Counted from the stretch's first letter, positions 26,085 through 35,990 are shown. The stretch is DNA of 64,000 nucleotides from JAZKHE01 sp040385525 (GCA_040385525.1 JAZKHE010000009.1:242306-306305), one strand, 5' to 3'. Notes: a model not told the origin generated them from the letters alone. Made by a program: numbers and translations.

Positions 26085-26948
26085 TTATCCTAAGTAACCT
26101 TTTAAATGTTTACTACGAGATGAGTGCTTTAAGCGTTTGATAGCTTTTTCTTTAATTTGACGCACTCTTTCGCGCGTTAAATCAAATTTATCGCCAATTT
26201 CTTCTAATGTATATTCATGGTTGTAACCAATTCCGTAAAATAATTTAACAACATCTCTTTCTCTTTCTGTTAAAGTAGAAAGTGAGCGCTCAATTTCTCT
26301 TTGTAACGATTCGCTAATTAAAGAAGCATCGGCTCTTGGAGAATCAGAATTTACCAATACATCTAACAATGTATTTTCTTCACCTTGCACAAATGGAGCG
26401 TCCATAGAAACGTGACGACCCGATACGCGCATGGTATCAGCAATTTTATCTTCTGCAATATCTAAGTTTTCTGCTAATTCTTCAGCAGATGGAGTTCTTT
26501 CAAACTCTTGCTCTAATTTAGAGAATGCTTTGTTAATTTTATTTAACGAACCTACTTGGTTTAAAGGTAAACGTACAATACGCGCTTGCTCTGCTAAAGC
26601 TTGAAGAATTGATTGACGAATCCACCAAACAGCGTATGAAATAAATTTAAAACCACGCGTTTCATCAAAACGACGAGCAGCTTTAATCAAACCTAAGTTA
26701 CCTTCGTTAATTAAATCGGGTAAACTTAAACCTTGATTTTGGTATTGTTTTGCAACCGATACCACGAAACGCAAGTTCGATTTAGTAAGCTTTTCTAAAG
26801 CCCACTGATCGCCTTCGCGAATACGTTTTGCTAACTGAACTTCTTCGTCGGCACTAATTAATTCTTCTCTACCAATTTCCTGAAGATATTTATCTAAAGA
26901 AGCACTTTCGCGGTTGGTAATCGATTTGGTAATTTTTAGCTGTCTCAT
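26085..26948 (-). CDS. rpoD: Primary RNA polymerase sigma factor
   Basis: 287 residues, the short group 1 sigma typical of Bacteroidota, lacking region 1.1. Region 1.2/2 starts RESASLDKYLQEIGREELIS; region 2.3-2.4 contains NEGNLGLIKAARRFDETRGF and SYAVWWIRQSILQAL; region 4.2 has TLEEIGDKFDLTRERVRQIK then EKAIKRLKHSSRSK. It directs RNA polymerase to the TAnnTTTG promoters identified here, including its own (27036-27066). Confident. Confidence 0.97.
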   Translation of the reverse strand: MRQLKITKSITNRESASLDKYLQEIGREELISADEEVQLAKRIREGDQWALEKLTKSNLRFVVSVAKQYQNQGLSLPDLINEGNLGLIKAARRFDETRGFKFISYAVWWIRQSILQALAEQARIVRLPLNQVGSLNKINKAFSKLEQEFERTPSAEELAENLDIAEDKIADTMRVSGRHVSMDAPFVQGEENTLLDVLVNSDSPRADASLISESLQREIERSLSTLTERERDVVKLFYGIGYNHEYTLEEIGDKFDLTRERVRQIKEKAIKRLKHSSRSKHLKGYLG

Positions 26949-27035
26949 CTATTTAATTCTGTATAAGGTTCTACTTTAACGCAAATGTTTTGTAAAAGTT
27001 GCATTAACTTTAATTTTATTTTAAATATTCGTTAG

Positions 27036-27066
27036 CAAATATATAACAATTAACCACATTACCAAA
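27036..27066 (-). promoter_or_regulatory. Promoter of rpoD
   Basis: On the minus strand TTTG (27063-27066), 19 bp, then TATATTTG (27036-27043) matches the -33/-7 consensus exactly. It lies about 90 bp upstream of the rpoD start. Confidence 0.75.
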
Positions 27067-27109
27067 CTGTTTTGTCGATTAATACATACAATTTGTCTAT
27101 TTTTTAAAA

Positions 27110-28573
27110 TTAAATTCCAAATCCATAATAAGCACGTAATCCGTTAGGGTAAATACCTTCTATTAAAATACCACCTTTTTTGTTGTCAAGCACTTGGTTT
27201 AAGTCCTCAACCGAAGCAATTACTTTTTTATCGATGGTTGTAATAATAAAACCTTCGCGAATTCCTGCACTTCTTAACTTACCTGGGCTCAATGTGGCCA
27301 CTTTTAAGCCATTTTCAATTTTTAGCTTGCGCATTTCGTCTTTACTAATGCTTTCAAAAGTTGCGCCTAATAAAGAAACAGCAGCTGGTTTATCTGTTTT
27401 AACAACATTGGTATTGCCGTTTTTGTTTTTTAGCAATACACTCAACTCTTTTTCTTTACCTTCTCTATTTAAAGTAATTAAAACTTTATCGCCCGGACGA
27501 AATTTGCCCACTTGTTCTTGTAATTCGGCAGAAGTTGTAACCTCTACATTCCCCACTTTAGTAATAACATCGCCTTCTTCTACACCAGCTTGTTCAGCCG
27601 AGCCTCCATCCATTAAGCCCGAAACATATACACCTTTTAATTGTTTTAAGCTTTTTTCTGAAGCCAATTTTGAGTCTATATCTCTAATACTTACACCAAT
27701 AAATGCACGTTGAACGGTTCCAAACTCAACCAAATCGGCCATTACTTTTTTTACAATGTTTACTGGTATTGCAAACGAATATCCTGCGTACGAACCAGTG
27801 TTAGATGCTATAGCAGAATTTATACCTACTAATTGTCCGTTTGTGTTTACCAAAGCACCACCGCTATTTCCCGGATTTACAGCAGCATCGGTTTGTAAAA
27901 ACGACTCAATAGGAACTATTCCTTTATTAGGATCGTTCTCCAAAATATTAATATTTCTACCTTTTGCGCTAATAATGCCCGCAGTAACGGTAGAGGTTAA
28001 ATTAAACGGATTACCTACTGCTAAAACCCATTGACCCACTTTTACTTCATCGGAATTTGCGTAGCCTAAATAAGGTAAGTTTTTTTCGTTAATTTTAAGT
28101 AAAGCTAAGTCAGTACTTGGGTCTTTCCCAATAACTTCGGCTTCAAACGAGCGTTTGTCGTTTAAAACTACCTCAATTTTTGTAGCGTTTTGTATAACGT
28201 GATTGTTGGTAGCAATATAACCATCTTCCGAAATAATTACTCCAGAGCCTGAAGACATCATTTGCTTTGGCATTTGATTGTATTTTTCACCAAAAAAGAA
28301 TTGATAAAAAGGATCGTTCGCACCATTAAAACTATTTTGGGCGTATTCCGTTTTAACGTGGACTACTGCGTGAATACTTGTTTCGGCAGCAGTTTCAAAA
28401 TTTATAGCTCCTTCGGGTAAATTTGCAGGATTGTTTACATAACGTACTTTAGGAGTTTCCTGATTAATAGTTGTAGAATTTGCTGTGTTGTTTGTGTTAA
28501 AATTAGAATACGTGTAGGCTCCAGCAATAGCGGCTACAAACGAAAGCGTAAAATAACCAATAAGCTTTTTCAT
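27110..28573 (-). CDS. HtrA/Deg-type periplasmic serine protease
   Basis: 487 residues from the ATG at 28573; an in-frame TTG at 28600 adds nine residues before the signal peptide MKKLIGYFTLSFVAAIAGAY and is unlikely. A trypsin-like domain holds the triad in ATNNHVIQNA (His near 124), STDLALLKI (Asp near 154) and GNSGGALVN (Ser near 238). Two PDZ domains follow (about 275-365 and 395-480), with RAFIGVSIRDIDSKLA opening the first. It degrades or refolds misfolded envelope proteins and is usually stress induced. The linked parvulin genes at 31786-35961 belong to the same quality-control theme. A TACTTTTG element lies about 45 bp upstream. Confidence 0.95.
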   Translation of the reverse strand: MKKLIGYFTLSFVAAIAGAYTYSNFNTNNTANSTTINQETPKVRYVNNPANLPEGAINFETAAETSIHAVVHVKTEYAQNSFNGANDPFYQFFFGEKYNQMPKQMMSSGSGVIISEDGYIATNNHVIQNATKIEVVLNDKRSFEAEVIGKDPSTDLALLKINEKNLPYLGYANSDEVKVGQWVLAVGNPFNLTSTVTAGIISAKGRNINILENDPNKGIVPIESFLQTDAAVNPGNSGGALVNTNGQLVGINSAIASNTGSYAGYSFAIPVNIVKKVMADLVEFGTVQRAFIGVSIRDIDSKLASEKSLKQLKGVYVSGLMDGGSAEQAGVEEGDVITKVGNVEVTTSAELQEQVGKFRPGDKVLITLNREGKEKELSVLLKNKNGNTNVVKTDKPAAVSLLGATFESISKDEMRKLKIENGLKVATLSPGKLRSAGIREGFIITTIDKKVIASVEDLNQVLDNKKGGILIEGIYPNGLRAYYGFGI

Positions 28574-28757
28574 AATTTTTATAGTTTTTAAAGTTTCCAA
28601 AAGTAGTACAATTTTTATTCCTAATTTTTTATGTAGCTATAACGAAACAACTGAATTACTTGTTGCGTCAATAAATTATAAGCATTGTTAATTATTGTTA
28701 AGCTTTTGAATTGATTTTTGCCCTATATTTGAGTGCTTAAAAAAATGAAAAAATGTC

Positions 28758-29417
28758 ATGAGTGACAAACGATTTAAAATAACTCTTTTTGCGTTAGGAA
28801 TAACTGTTGGTGTATTGGTGGGAGCGGTTTTGGTTTATTTTTCTTTTGCAGGAAAAAAATCAGATAAATCGATTAACGAAGATAATTTGGTAAACAAAAT
28901 ATCTAACAATGTATTGGGCTTTTTATCAAACAAAGAAAAGGAAGCAAAAAGAGATAGCGCAGAAAAAGGTAAAAGCTTGTTGCGCGATGTAACTTTTATT
29001 CAAAATAAATCAAGCGAAGATGATGAGGAAGCCGATGAGAAAACGATTTATAAAATTGATTCTACTGAAGAAACTATTGAAGTTAAAAAAGATGAACTAA
29101 TAAAAATTCTCACGTTAGATATTGAGAAAAAAACAATAGATAATACGACTAAAACGGATTCAATTTTAAATAATTTAGCTGGGGTAAAAAACAAAAAAAT
29201 AGTTACAAAAATGTTAGTTGAATTTTGGCAATCGCCTATTAATTACAAGGGTTATCAAATGACAAAAAACAAATTAGTTGTGTTTGGATTAAATCCTGAT
29301 GAAGCTAAAAAAATGTTGATGCAAAACGATAAAACCTATTTAATTTATTCTGATTGGGCTTATAAATTAGATTTTAATACTGATTTTAAAAGTCTTGAAA
29401 AAGCGAACTTAAATTAA
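28758..29417 (+). CDS. Hypothetical membrane-anchored protein
   Basis: 219 residues. A single N-terminal transmembrane anchor (ITLFALGITVGVLVGAVLVY, about 9-30) is followed by a basic turn, a very acidic, charged linker (about 45-115, with KSSEDDEEADEKT) and a compact C-terminal domain (about 120-215, with LVEFWQSPINYKGYQMTKNK). The C-terminal domain probably lies in the periplasm. No family recognised with confidence. It ends 8 bp before dapF and is probably in the same transcript. Confidence 0.78.
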   Translation: MSDKRFKITLFALGITVGVLVGAVLVYFSFAGKKSDKSINEDNLVNKISNNVLGFLSNKEKEAKRDSAEKGKSLLRDVTFIQNKSSEDDEEADEKTIYKIDSTEETIEVKKDELIKILTLDIEKKTIDNTTKTDSILNNLAGVKNKKIVTKMLVEFWQSPINYKGYQMTKNKLVVFGLNPDEAKKMLMQNDKTYLIYSDWAYKLDFNTDFKSLEKANLN

Positions 29418-29425
29418 TTGAATAA

Positions 29426-30202
29426 ATGAAGTTAGAGTTCTTTAAATACCAAGGCGCTGGAAACGATTTTGTAATGATTGACAATCGAGATAAAAAAATA
29501 AATTTATCTCAAAGTCAAGTTGTTTTTTTGTGCGACAGAAGATTTGGAATTGGTGCTGATGGTTTAATTTTAATAGAACCCAAACAAGGTTTCGATTTTG
29601 AAATGATTTATTATAATTCAGACGGAAACACCAGTAGTATGTGTGGCAACGGAGGAAGATGTATTACAGCATTTGCAAAACAAATTGGTTTGATTGATGA
29701 TGAAGCTTATTTTTGGGCAGCCGACGGAAAACACAATGCAGAAATAAAAGGAAGTTTAGTAGCACTAAAAATGAATGATGTGTCGACAATTGAAACTGTT
29801 GGAAACGATTATTTTTTAGATACGGGTTCGCCACACTACGTAATTTTTAAAAGTGAAATTGAAAATTCAATTATCGAAAAAGCAAAAGAAATAAGATACA
29901 ACGCGCGTTTTAAAGAAAAAGGAACTAATGTTAATTTTGTGAAAATTGAAGATGGTTTTTTAAAAGGAAGAACCTACGAGCGTGGTGTAGAAGACGAAAC
30001 TTTGTCTTGCGGAACAGGCGTAACAGCTATGGCTATTGCAGCACACTACAATAAAAATATTAAGCAAAATAAAATAGATATTAGTACACCCGGCGGAAAT
30101 TTAACCGTAAGTTTTTTATTTGATGAGGTGCAAAAAAAATACTACGATATTTATTTAACAGGACCAGCACAATTAGTTTTTGAAGGAGTTATTGAGGTTT
30201 AA
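29426..30202 (+). CDS. dapF: Diaminopimelate epimerase
   Basis: Interconverts LL- and meso-diaminopimelate, the last step before lysine and peptidoglycan precursors. 258 residues. The two catalytic cysteines are in SSMCGNGGRCITAF (near 73) and ETLSCGTGVTAMAI (near 195), and the N-terminus KYQGAGNDFVMIDNRDKK is diagnostic. The enzyme is cofactor-independent. It lies 1 bp before an unknown 187-residue gene that in turn overlaps purC. Confidence 0.97.
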   Translation: MKLEFFKYQGAGNDFVMIDNRDKKINLSQSQVVFLCDRRFGIGADGLILIEPKQGFDFEMIYYNSDGNTSSMCGNGGRCITAFAKQIGLIDDEAYFWAADGKHNAEIKGSLVALKMNDVSTIETVGNDYFLDTGSPHYVIFKSEIENSIIEKAKEIRYNARFKEKGTNVNFVKIEDGFLKGRTYERGVEDETLSCGTGVTAMAIAAHYNKNIKQNKIDISTPGGNLTVSFLFDEVQKKYYDIYLTGPAQLVFEGVIEV

Positions 30203-30203
30203 C

Positions 30204-30767
30204 ATGTACGCAATAAATAATATTTCGGGGCAATTTTTAAGTAGTGATTTAGATAATGGTTTGTACATTGTTATTCATAATCCAAATGAAGTTCCGCCAC
30301 ACATTTTATTAATTCATAAAAAAAAATATTATTCATTAGCCTACAACAAATGTGTAGTTGGGCACGATGCAATTAAACTGCTTTCACTTTTTGAATCCAA
30401 AAAAACACCACTGTTATTGCTTTCTGTTTCGGTAAATTCTTCTAAAGAAAATGAAACTATTATTGCTAAAACATTCAGTAAATATACTGTTGCAGGGCTC
30501 GACAATACAACCTGTTTAACTCCAATAAGGGAAAGTCTTTCTGAAATTTTGTCAGTTTCGTTTAGTAAAATAAATTTTATTTTCGAAATGATTCCATTGC
30601 TAGAGTTAAATCATCTAATTAAAGAAGTAAAACAAAGCAATTTAGAGAGCAATATTAGTAACGCAACCTATTTGCTAAACGATTATAACCAAAACGATAT
30701 TCTAACTAAAATAAAAAACTTTCAACTTAAAAGTAACCATGGCAGCACTTACACAAACAAACTTTAA
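30204..30767 (+). CDS. Hypothetical protein between dapF and purC
   Basis: 187 residues from the ATG at 30204, one base after the dapF stop; a TTG upstream at 30180 inside dapF would add eight residues and I do not favour it. No signal peptide. It has a beta-rich start (NGLYIVIHNPNEVPPHILLI), a Lys/Asn-rich middle and helical tail (LLELNHLIKEVKQSN). I recognise no domain. Its last 29 bases overlap the start of purC, so the three genes are probably translationally coupled. Function unknown. Confidence 0.72.
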   Translation: MYAINNISGQFLSSDLDNGLYIVIHNPNEVPPHILLIHKKKYYSLAYNKCVVGHDAIKLLSLFESKKTPLLLLSVSVNSSKENETIIAKTFSKYTVAGLDNTTCLTPIRESLSEILSVSFSKINFIFEMIPLLELNHLIKEVKQSNLESNISNATYLLNDYNQNDILTKIKNFQLKSNHGSTYTNKL

Positions 30768-31695
30768 GTTTCCTAAACAAACTAATTTTTATAAAGGAAA
30801 AGTTAGAGATGTTTATACCATAGATAACAAGTATTTGGTAATGATAGCCAGCGATAGAATTTCTGCATTTGATGTTGTTTTGCCAAAAGGAATTCCGTTT
30901 AAAGGACAAATATTAAATCAAATTGCATCAAAATTTTTAACCGAAACAAAAGATATTTTGCCCAACTGGGTTTTGGCAGTTCCCGATCCTGTTGTAACTA
31001 TTGGTAAATTTTGCGAGCCATTTAAAGTGGAAATGGTTGTTAGAGGTTATTTATCTGGTCATGCTTGGCGCGAATATAAAGCTGGTAAAAGACAAGTTTG
31101 TGGCGTAACTATGCCCGATGGAATGAAAGAGAGTGATAAATTCCCAACACCTATAATTACGCCGACTACAAAAGCTGCGGTGGGGCATGATGAAGATATT
31201 TCGAGAGAAGAAATAATTAAACAAAACATAGTTTCTGAAGCAGATTATATTCAGTTAGAAAAATACACGCAAGCACTTTACAAAAGAGGTAACGAAATAG
31301 CTAACCAAAACGGATTAATATTGGTAGATACCAAATATGAATTCGGTAAAATTGGAAATCAAATTTATTTAATGGACGAAATTCACACCCCCGATTCGTC
31401 GCGTTATTTTTATTTAGAAGGTTATGAAGAAAAGCAAAATCAAGGCATTGAGCAAAAACAATTATCGAAAGAGTTTGTGCGTCAATGGTTAATTAGCAAT
31501 AATTTTCAAGGAAAAGATGGACAGGTAATACCCGAAATGACTGATGAAGTAGTAAGTTCGATTAGTGCACGATACATTGAATTGTTTGAGAAAGTTACAG
31601 GCGATAAATTTTCTGTTTCAACCGAAAACAAAGAAAAGGAAATTTTGTCACGTATTGAAAAAAATGTGCTAGAAGCGCTTAAAAACCTCGATTAA
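30739..31695 (+). CDS. purC: Phosphoribosylaminoimidazole-succinocarboxamide synthase
   Basis: SAICAR synthase joins aspartate to CAIR with ATP in purine synthesis. 318 residues, the longer bacterial/eukaryote-like form. Motifs: YKGKVRDVYTIDNKYLVMIA, SDRISAFDVVLPKGIP, GYLSGHAWREYKAGKR and VDTKYEFGK, then DEIHTPDSSRYFY. It overlaps the preceding unknown gene by 29 bp. No other purine gene is in the window. The ATG at 30739 is well placed. Confidence 0.97.
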   Translation: MAALTQTNFKFPKQTNFYKGKVRDVYTIDNKYLVMIASDRISAFDVVLPKGIPFKGQILNQIASKFLTETKDILPNWVLAVPDPVVTIGKFCEPFKVEMVVRGYLSGHAWREYKAGKRQVCGVTMPDGMKESDKFPTPIITPTTKAAVGHDEDISREEIIKQNIVSEADYIQLEKYTQALYKRGNEIANQNGLILVDTKYEFGKIGNQIYLMDEIHTPDSSRYFYLEGYEEKQNQGIEQKQLSKEFVRQWLISNNFQGKDGQVIPEMTDEVVSSISARYIELFEKVTGDKFSVSTENKEKEILSRIEKNVLEALKNLD

Positions 31696-31785
31696 GAAAA
31701 TTTAACAAAAGCACTTTTAATCAAAACAGCACATTGTTATAGAATAGTTATATTTGTAGTAATCACATAAGTTTTAAGAATACAT

Positions 31786-33744
31786 ATGAAAAGAGTAAAA
31801 TTTAGTTTAAGCATCATTACATTGGCATGCTTATCGTTAAATGCATTTAGTCAAACAAACGACCCAACTATTGTAACAATTGGCGGAAAAGATATTCCTA
31901 AATCTGAATTTGTAAATATTTATTCCAAAAATTCACCAAAAAATAGTGCGGAAAAAAAATCAGTTGACGAGTACGTTCAGCTTTTTGTAAACTACAAATT
32001 AAAAGTTAGAGAAGCCGAAGAGTTAGGTTTAGATACTGTTCCAGCCTTTGTTAAAGAATTAAATGGTTACAGAAAAACATTAGCTCAACCTTATTTAACA
32101 GATAACGAAGTTACTGAGCAATTAATGAAAGAAGCTTACGACAGAATGAAAATGGTTGTAAGAGCAAGTCATATTTTAATTCGTGTAGATCAAAATGCTT
32201 TGCCAAAAGACACTTTAAAAGCGTATCAAAAAGCAATAGACGTTAGAAACAAAATTGTAAAAGGCGAAAAATTTGAAAAAGCTGCTGTAGAGTTTTCTGA
32301 AGATCCTTCTGCAAAAGAAAACAAAGGCGATTTAGGCTATTTTAGCGCAATGCAAATGGTTTATCCTTTCGAGAATGCAGCTTACCAAACAAAAGTTGGC
32401 GAAATTAGTATGCCAGTTAGAACCCGTTTTGGTTATCACATTGTAAAAGTAATTGATAGAAAATCGGCTCAAGGTCAAATAACGGTTGCACATATTTTGG
32501 TTTCTTCTCCACAAGGTTCATCAGTTGTTGACTCAACCAACGCACAAATTAAAATTACTGAACTGTACGGAAAGTTAGTTGCAGGAGAAAATTTTGCAGA
32601 ATTAGCTAAACAATTTTCTGACGATAAAACTAGCGCAGTAAAAGGTGGAGAATTACCCGCATTTAACGAAGGAAGAATGGTAATGGAATTTGAAAATGCT
32701 GCTTACGCTTTAGCTAATGATGGCGATTATACTAAGCCTTTTTATACGGCTTATGGATTTCATATTGTAAAAAGAATTTCTAAAAAATCAGTTCCATCTT
32801 ACGACGAAGTTAAAAACGAATTAAAAAATAAAATCGCTAAAGATTCTCGCTCACAAAGAGTAAAACAATCTAAAGTTGAAAAACTTAAAAAAGAATACAA
32901 ATTTAAAGACAATACAAAACTTAGAGATGAGTTTGTAAAAGTTTTAGACTCAACTTTTTTTGAAGGAAAATGGAATTACGAAAAAGCAAAAGCTTTATAC
33001 AAACCAATTTTTAATTTAGAAGGTAAAACATATACACAACAAGACTTTGCTCAATTTATTGAAATGCAACAAACAAACAGAGCTAAAACAGATTATCAAG
33101 TTGTTTTAAATCAGATGTACAAAGATTTTATTGAAAAATCTATTTTAGAATTTGAAGAATCTCGTTTAGAAATTAAATATCCTGAGTTTAAAGCTTTAAT
33201 GCAAGAATACAAAGATGGAATTTTATTGTTTGACTTAACTGATAAAAAAGTTTGGTCTAAAGCTGTAAAAGATTCTGCTGGCTTAGTAAAATTTTATGAT
33301 GCCAACAAAACAAAATACATGTGGGAAGATAGAGTTCAGGCAAATATTTATACTTGCGCAAACGAAAAAGTGGCTAAAGAAACGCGCAAACAATTGGAGC
33401 AGAAAAAGAAAAAAGGATTTAGCGATGCTGATGTTTTAAAAGTAATAAATAAAGATTCGCAGTTAAATTTAAAAATTGATTCAGGGAAATTTTTAAAAGG
33501 TGAAAATGCTTTGGTAGATCAAACAAATTGGGTTGTTGGTCTATCGGCTAACATGCCTAAAGATAATCAAGTTGTAATTGTAGAAGTAGTAAATAAAATT
33601 GCTGCCGAACCAAAAACACTTAACGAAGTTAGAGGTTTAATTACAAGTGATTATCAAACAGAATTAGAAAAAAACTGGTTACAAGAGTTAAAAGCGAAAT
33701 ACCCAGTTGCTATTAAACAAGAAGTTTTACAATCTTTAAAATAG
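31786..33744 (+). CDS. Periplasmic peptidylprolyl isomerase with two parvulin domains
   Basis: 652 residues with a signal peptide (MKRVKFSLSIITLACLSLNA, ending FSQ). Two parvulin (rotamase) domains are at about 120-235 (VRASHILIRVDQNALPKDTL ... EDPSAKENKGDLGYFSAMQM ... RTRFGYHIVKVI) and 235-345 (TVAHILVSSPQG ... GGELPAFNEGRMV ... YGFHIVKRI). The region after 345 is helical and unassigned. A SurA-type chaperone for outer membrane proteins is likely. It heads a run of three related genes (5 bp to the next). Confidence 0.93.
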   Translation: MKRVKFSLSIITLACLSLNAFSQTNDPTIVTIGGKDIPKSEFVNIYSKNSPKNSAEKKSVDEYVQLFVNYKLKVREAEELGLDTVPAFVKELNGYRKTLAQPYLTDNEVTEQLMKEAYDRMKMVVRASHILIRVDQNALPKDTLKAYQKAIDVRNKIVKGEKFEKAAVEFSEDPSAKENKGDLGYFSAMQMVYPFENAAYQTKVGEISMPVRTRFGYHIVKVIDRKSAQGQITVAHILVSSPQGSSVVDSTNAQIKITELYGKLVAGENFAELAKQFSDDKTSAVKGGELPAFNEGRMVMEFENAAYALANDGDYTKPFYTAYGFHIVKRISKKSVPSYDEVKNELKNKIAKDSRSQRVKQSKVEKLKKEYKFKDNTKLRDEFVKVLDSTFFEGKWNYEKAKALYKPIFNLEGKTYTQQDFAQFIEMQQTNRAKTDYQVVLNQMYKDFIEKSILEFEESRLEIKYPEFKALMQEYKDGILLFDLTDKKVWSKAVKDSAGLVKFYDANKTKYMWEDRVQANIYTCANEKVAKETRKQLEQKKKKGFSDADVLKVINKDSQLNLKIDSGKFLKGENALVDQTNWVVGLSANMPKDNQVVIVEVVNKIAAEPKTLNEVRGLITSDYQTELEKNWLQELKAKYPVAIKQEVLQSLK

Positions 33745-33749
33745 TTAGT

Positions 33750-34613
33750 TTGATTACAGTTGTTCGCAAATATTTTACTTTTGTTTTAGCTTGTTCTATA
33801 TTATTTTTTTCGTGTGGAAAAAAAGGTAAGGAAGAAGCAAAGGGCGAGCCTGTAGCAAAGGTTTACGATAAGTATTTGTATCAAAACGATTTGACAGCAG
33901 TACTTCCTTCAGACTTAAAAGGAAATGATAGTGTGAGCTTTGTTAAAGATTACATTCAAAATTGGATTTTACGTCAACTTTGGTTAAATAAAGCCGAAAA
34001 TAATTTAGATGACGAATTAAAAGATGTTGAAAAACAACTTGAAGATTACAGAGTGTCTTTAATTACTTACGTTTACGAAAAAGAGTTGATTAATCAAAAG
34101 TTAGATACAATTGTAAACGAAACAGAAATTGCAGAATATTACACAAATCATCCGCAAAATTTTTTGTTAAAAGATAATATCATAAAAGTAGTTTATGTTA
34201 AGGTAGGTAAAAATGCTCCAAAAATTGATAAGCTAAAAGAGTGGTATAAAAATGATGACGAAAAAGTAAAGCAACAATTATCTGAATATTGTTTTCAGTT
34301 TGCCGAAAATTTTTATTTAAACGAAAATTCTTGGTTGCTTTTTGACGACTTATTAAAAGAAATTCCGATTAGAACGTACGATCAAGAGCAGTTTTTGCAA
34401 AACAACAGATTAATTGAATTGCAAGATAGTTTGAGTCTTTATTTTGTAAACATAAAAGGTTTTAAAATAAAAGAGAGCATATCTCCGTTAAGTTTCGAAA
34501 AGGAAAATATTAAAAACATTATTCTTAATAAAAGAAAATTAACGCTAATTAATTCTTTAAAAAAGGATTTATACACTAACGCACAAAACAATAAAGAAAT
34601 TGAAATATACTAG
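33750..34613 (+). CDS. SurA-like lipoprotein, possibly lacking a PPIase core (TTG start)
   Basis: 287 residues. The only start that gives a full signal peptide is the TTG at 33750, 5 bp after the preceding stop; no in-frame ATG lies before the lipobox ILFFSC (Cys near 22). The mature part begins KKGKEEAKGEPVAKVYDKYL and its helices (QLWLNKAENNLDDELKDVEK) resemble a SurA N-domain. A recognisable parvulin motif (ASHILI or similar) is absent; DNIIKVVYVKVGKN may be its trace. It is probably a chaperone partner of its neighbours. Its end overlaps the next gene by 14 bp. Confidence 0.75.
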   Translation: MITVVRKYFTFVLACSILFFSCGKKGKEEAKGEPVAKVYDKYLYQNDLTAVLPSDLKGNDSVSFVKDYIQNWILRQLWLNKAENNLDDELKDVEKQLEDYRVSLITYVYEKELINQKLDTIVNETEIAEYYTNHPQNFLLKDNIIKVVYVKVGKNAPKIDKLKEWYKNDDEKVKQQLSEYCFQFAENFYLNENSWLLFDDLLKEIPIRTYDQEQFLQNNRLIELQDSLSLYFVNIKGFKIKESISPLSFEKENIKNIILNKRKLTLINSLKKDLYTNAQNNKEIEIY

Positions 34614-35961
34614 TCTATTAATTGCATTACTGTTTGCTAATGTTTTGTTTGCACAGGATAAAGATATTGTAATAAATAAAGTTGTTGCTGTTGTAGGTAG
34701 TAATTTAATTTTACAATCGGATATTGAAGCAGAATATGTTCAGTATTTAGCGCAAGGCAATGAGCCTAGTGCAGATATAAAATGTTCTATTTTAGAAGAA
34801 TTATTATTTCAAAAATTATTAGTTAATCAAGCAGAATTAGATAGTGTTGAAGTAAGCGAAGGGCAAGTAGAACAAGAGTTAGACCAACGAATTCGTTATT
34901 TTGTTGCACAAATTGGTTCGGAGCAAAAGCTGGAAGAATATTATGGTAAAACCATAATGCAAATTAAAAACGATTTTAAAGATGAAGTAAGAAAACTTTT
35001 ATTGGCACGTACCATGAAAGCAAAAATTACAAGCGATATAAAAGTTACGCCAAGTGATGTAAGAACTTATTTTAATTCGATACCTGTAGATAGTTTGCCT
35101 TTTATTAATTCGGAAGTAGAAATTGCACAAATTGTAAAAACGCCACCAATTAGCGATGCAGAAAAAAAATATGTAAAAGAAAAGTTAGACGCTTTGCGCG
35201 ATAGAATTATGCGTGGTGAAGATTTTGCAACACTTGCAGTTTTGTATTCAGAAGACCCTGGTTCTGCTAAAAACAGTGGTGAATTGGGTTTTGTAAAACG
35301 TAACGAATTAGTGCCTGAGTTTGCTGCCGAAGCTTTTACTTTAAAAGGCAAAGAAGTTTCGCGTGTTGTTGAAACACAATTTGGATTTCATATTATACAA
35401 TTAATTGAGCGCAGAGGCGAGGAAGTAAACGTGCGTCATATTTTATTGTCGCCTAAAACTAACAGCAGCGATTTATTAAAAGCTCAATTAGAAGTTGATA
35501 GCATTAGAGGTTTAATTACTGCAGGTAAGTACACATTTGCAGAAGCTGCACAAAAATTTTCAGATGATAAAGAAACAAAATACAACAATGGTTTAATGAT
35601 AAATCCATCAACAGGAACTACACGTTTTGAAATGGACGAGTTAGATCCGCAATTGTTTTTTATTATTGATAAAATGGCTGTTGATGAAATTTCTAACCCT
35701 GTAAAATTAATGGGAACAGATAATAAAGCATCCTACAGAATTGTGCAACTAAAAACCCGTTCAACACCACATAAAGCTAATCTAAAAGACGATTATCAGC
35801 GAGTTCAACAAATAGCTTTAGTGCAAAAACAAAACAAAGAAGTGGATAAGTGGATTCAGAAAAAAGTAAATACAACGTATATTCGTATAGACGAGCAATT
35901 GGCAAATTGTAAGTTTACGCATACATGGAAAGCAGACGAAAAAACGGAAAGAATAAAATAA
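34600..35961 (+). CDS. surA: SurA-type peptidylprolyl isomerase (TTG start)
   Basis: 453 residues. The start is a TTG at 34600 overlapping the stop of the previous gene by 14 bp; it gives the signal peptide MKYTSLLIALLFANVLFAQ, and no ATG lies nearby. The N-domain (INKVVAVVGSNLILQSDIEA) is the classic SurA opening. Two parvulin modules follow: EIAQIVKTPPISDAEKKY ... EDPGSAKNSGELGFVKRNEL ... TQFGFHIIQLIERR, and NVRHILLSPKTNSSD. SurA escorts outer membrane proteins to BAM. The linked tamL and htrA genes of this window fit the same pathway. Confidence 0.92.
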   Translation: MKYTSLLIALLFANVLFAQDKDIVINKVVAVVGSNLILQSDIEAEYVQYLAQGNEPSADIKCSILEELLFQKLLVNQAELDSVEVSEGQVEQELDQRIRYFVAQIGSEQKLEEYYGKTIMQIKNDFKDEVRKLLLARTMKAKITSDIKVTPSDVRTYFNSIPVDSLPFINSEVEIAQIVKTPPISDAEKKYVKEKLDALRDRIMRGEDFATLAVLYSEDPGSAKNSGELGFVKRNELVPEFAAEAFTLKGKEVSRVVETQFGFHIIQLIERRGEEVNVRHILLSPKTNSSDLLKAQLEVDSIRGLITAGKYTFAEAAQKFSDDKETKYNNGLMINPSTGTTRFEMDELDPQLFFIIDKMAVDEISNPVKLMGTDNKASYRIVQLKTRSTPHKANLKDDYQRVQQIALVQKQNKEVDKWIQKKVNTTYIRIDEQLANCKFTHTWKADEKTERIK

Positions 35962-35990
35962 TTTATATATTAGCATAAACAAATTAAATT

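Noticed and set aside
27180..27713. A 177-codon frame opposite the HtrA gene.
   Set aside because: HtrA is certain and the reverse product is Leu/Ser-rich noise.
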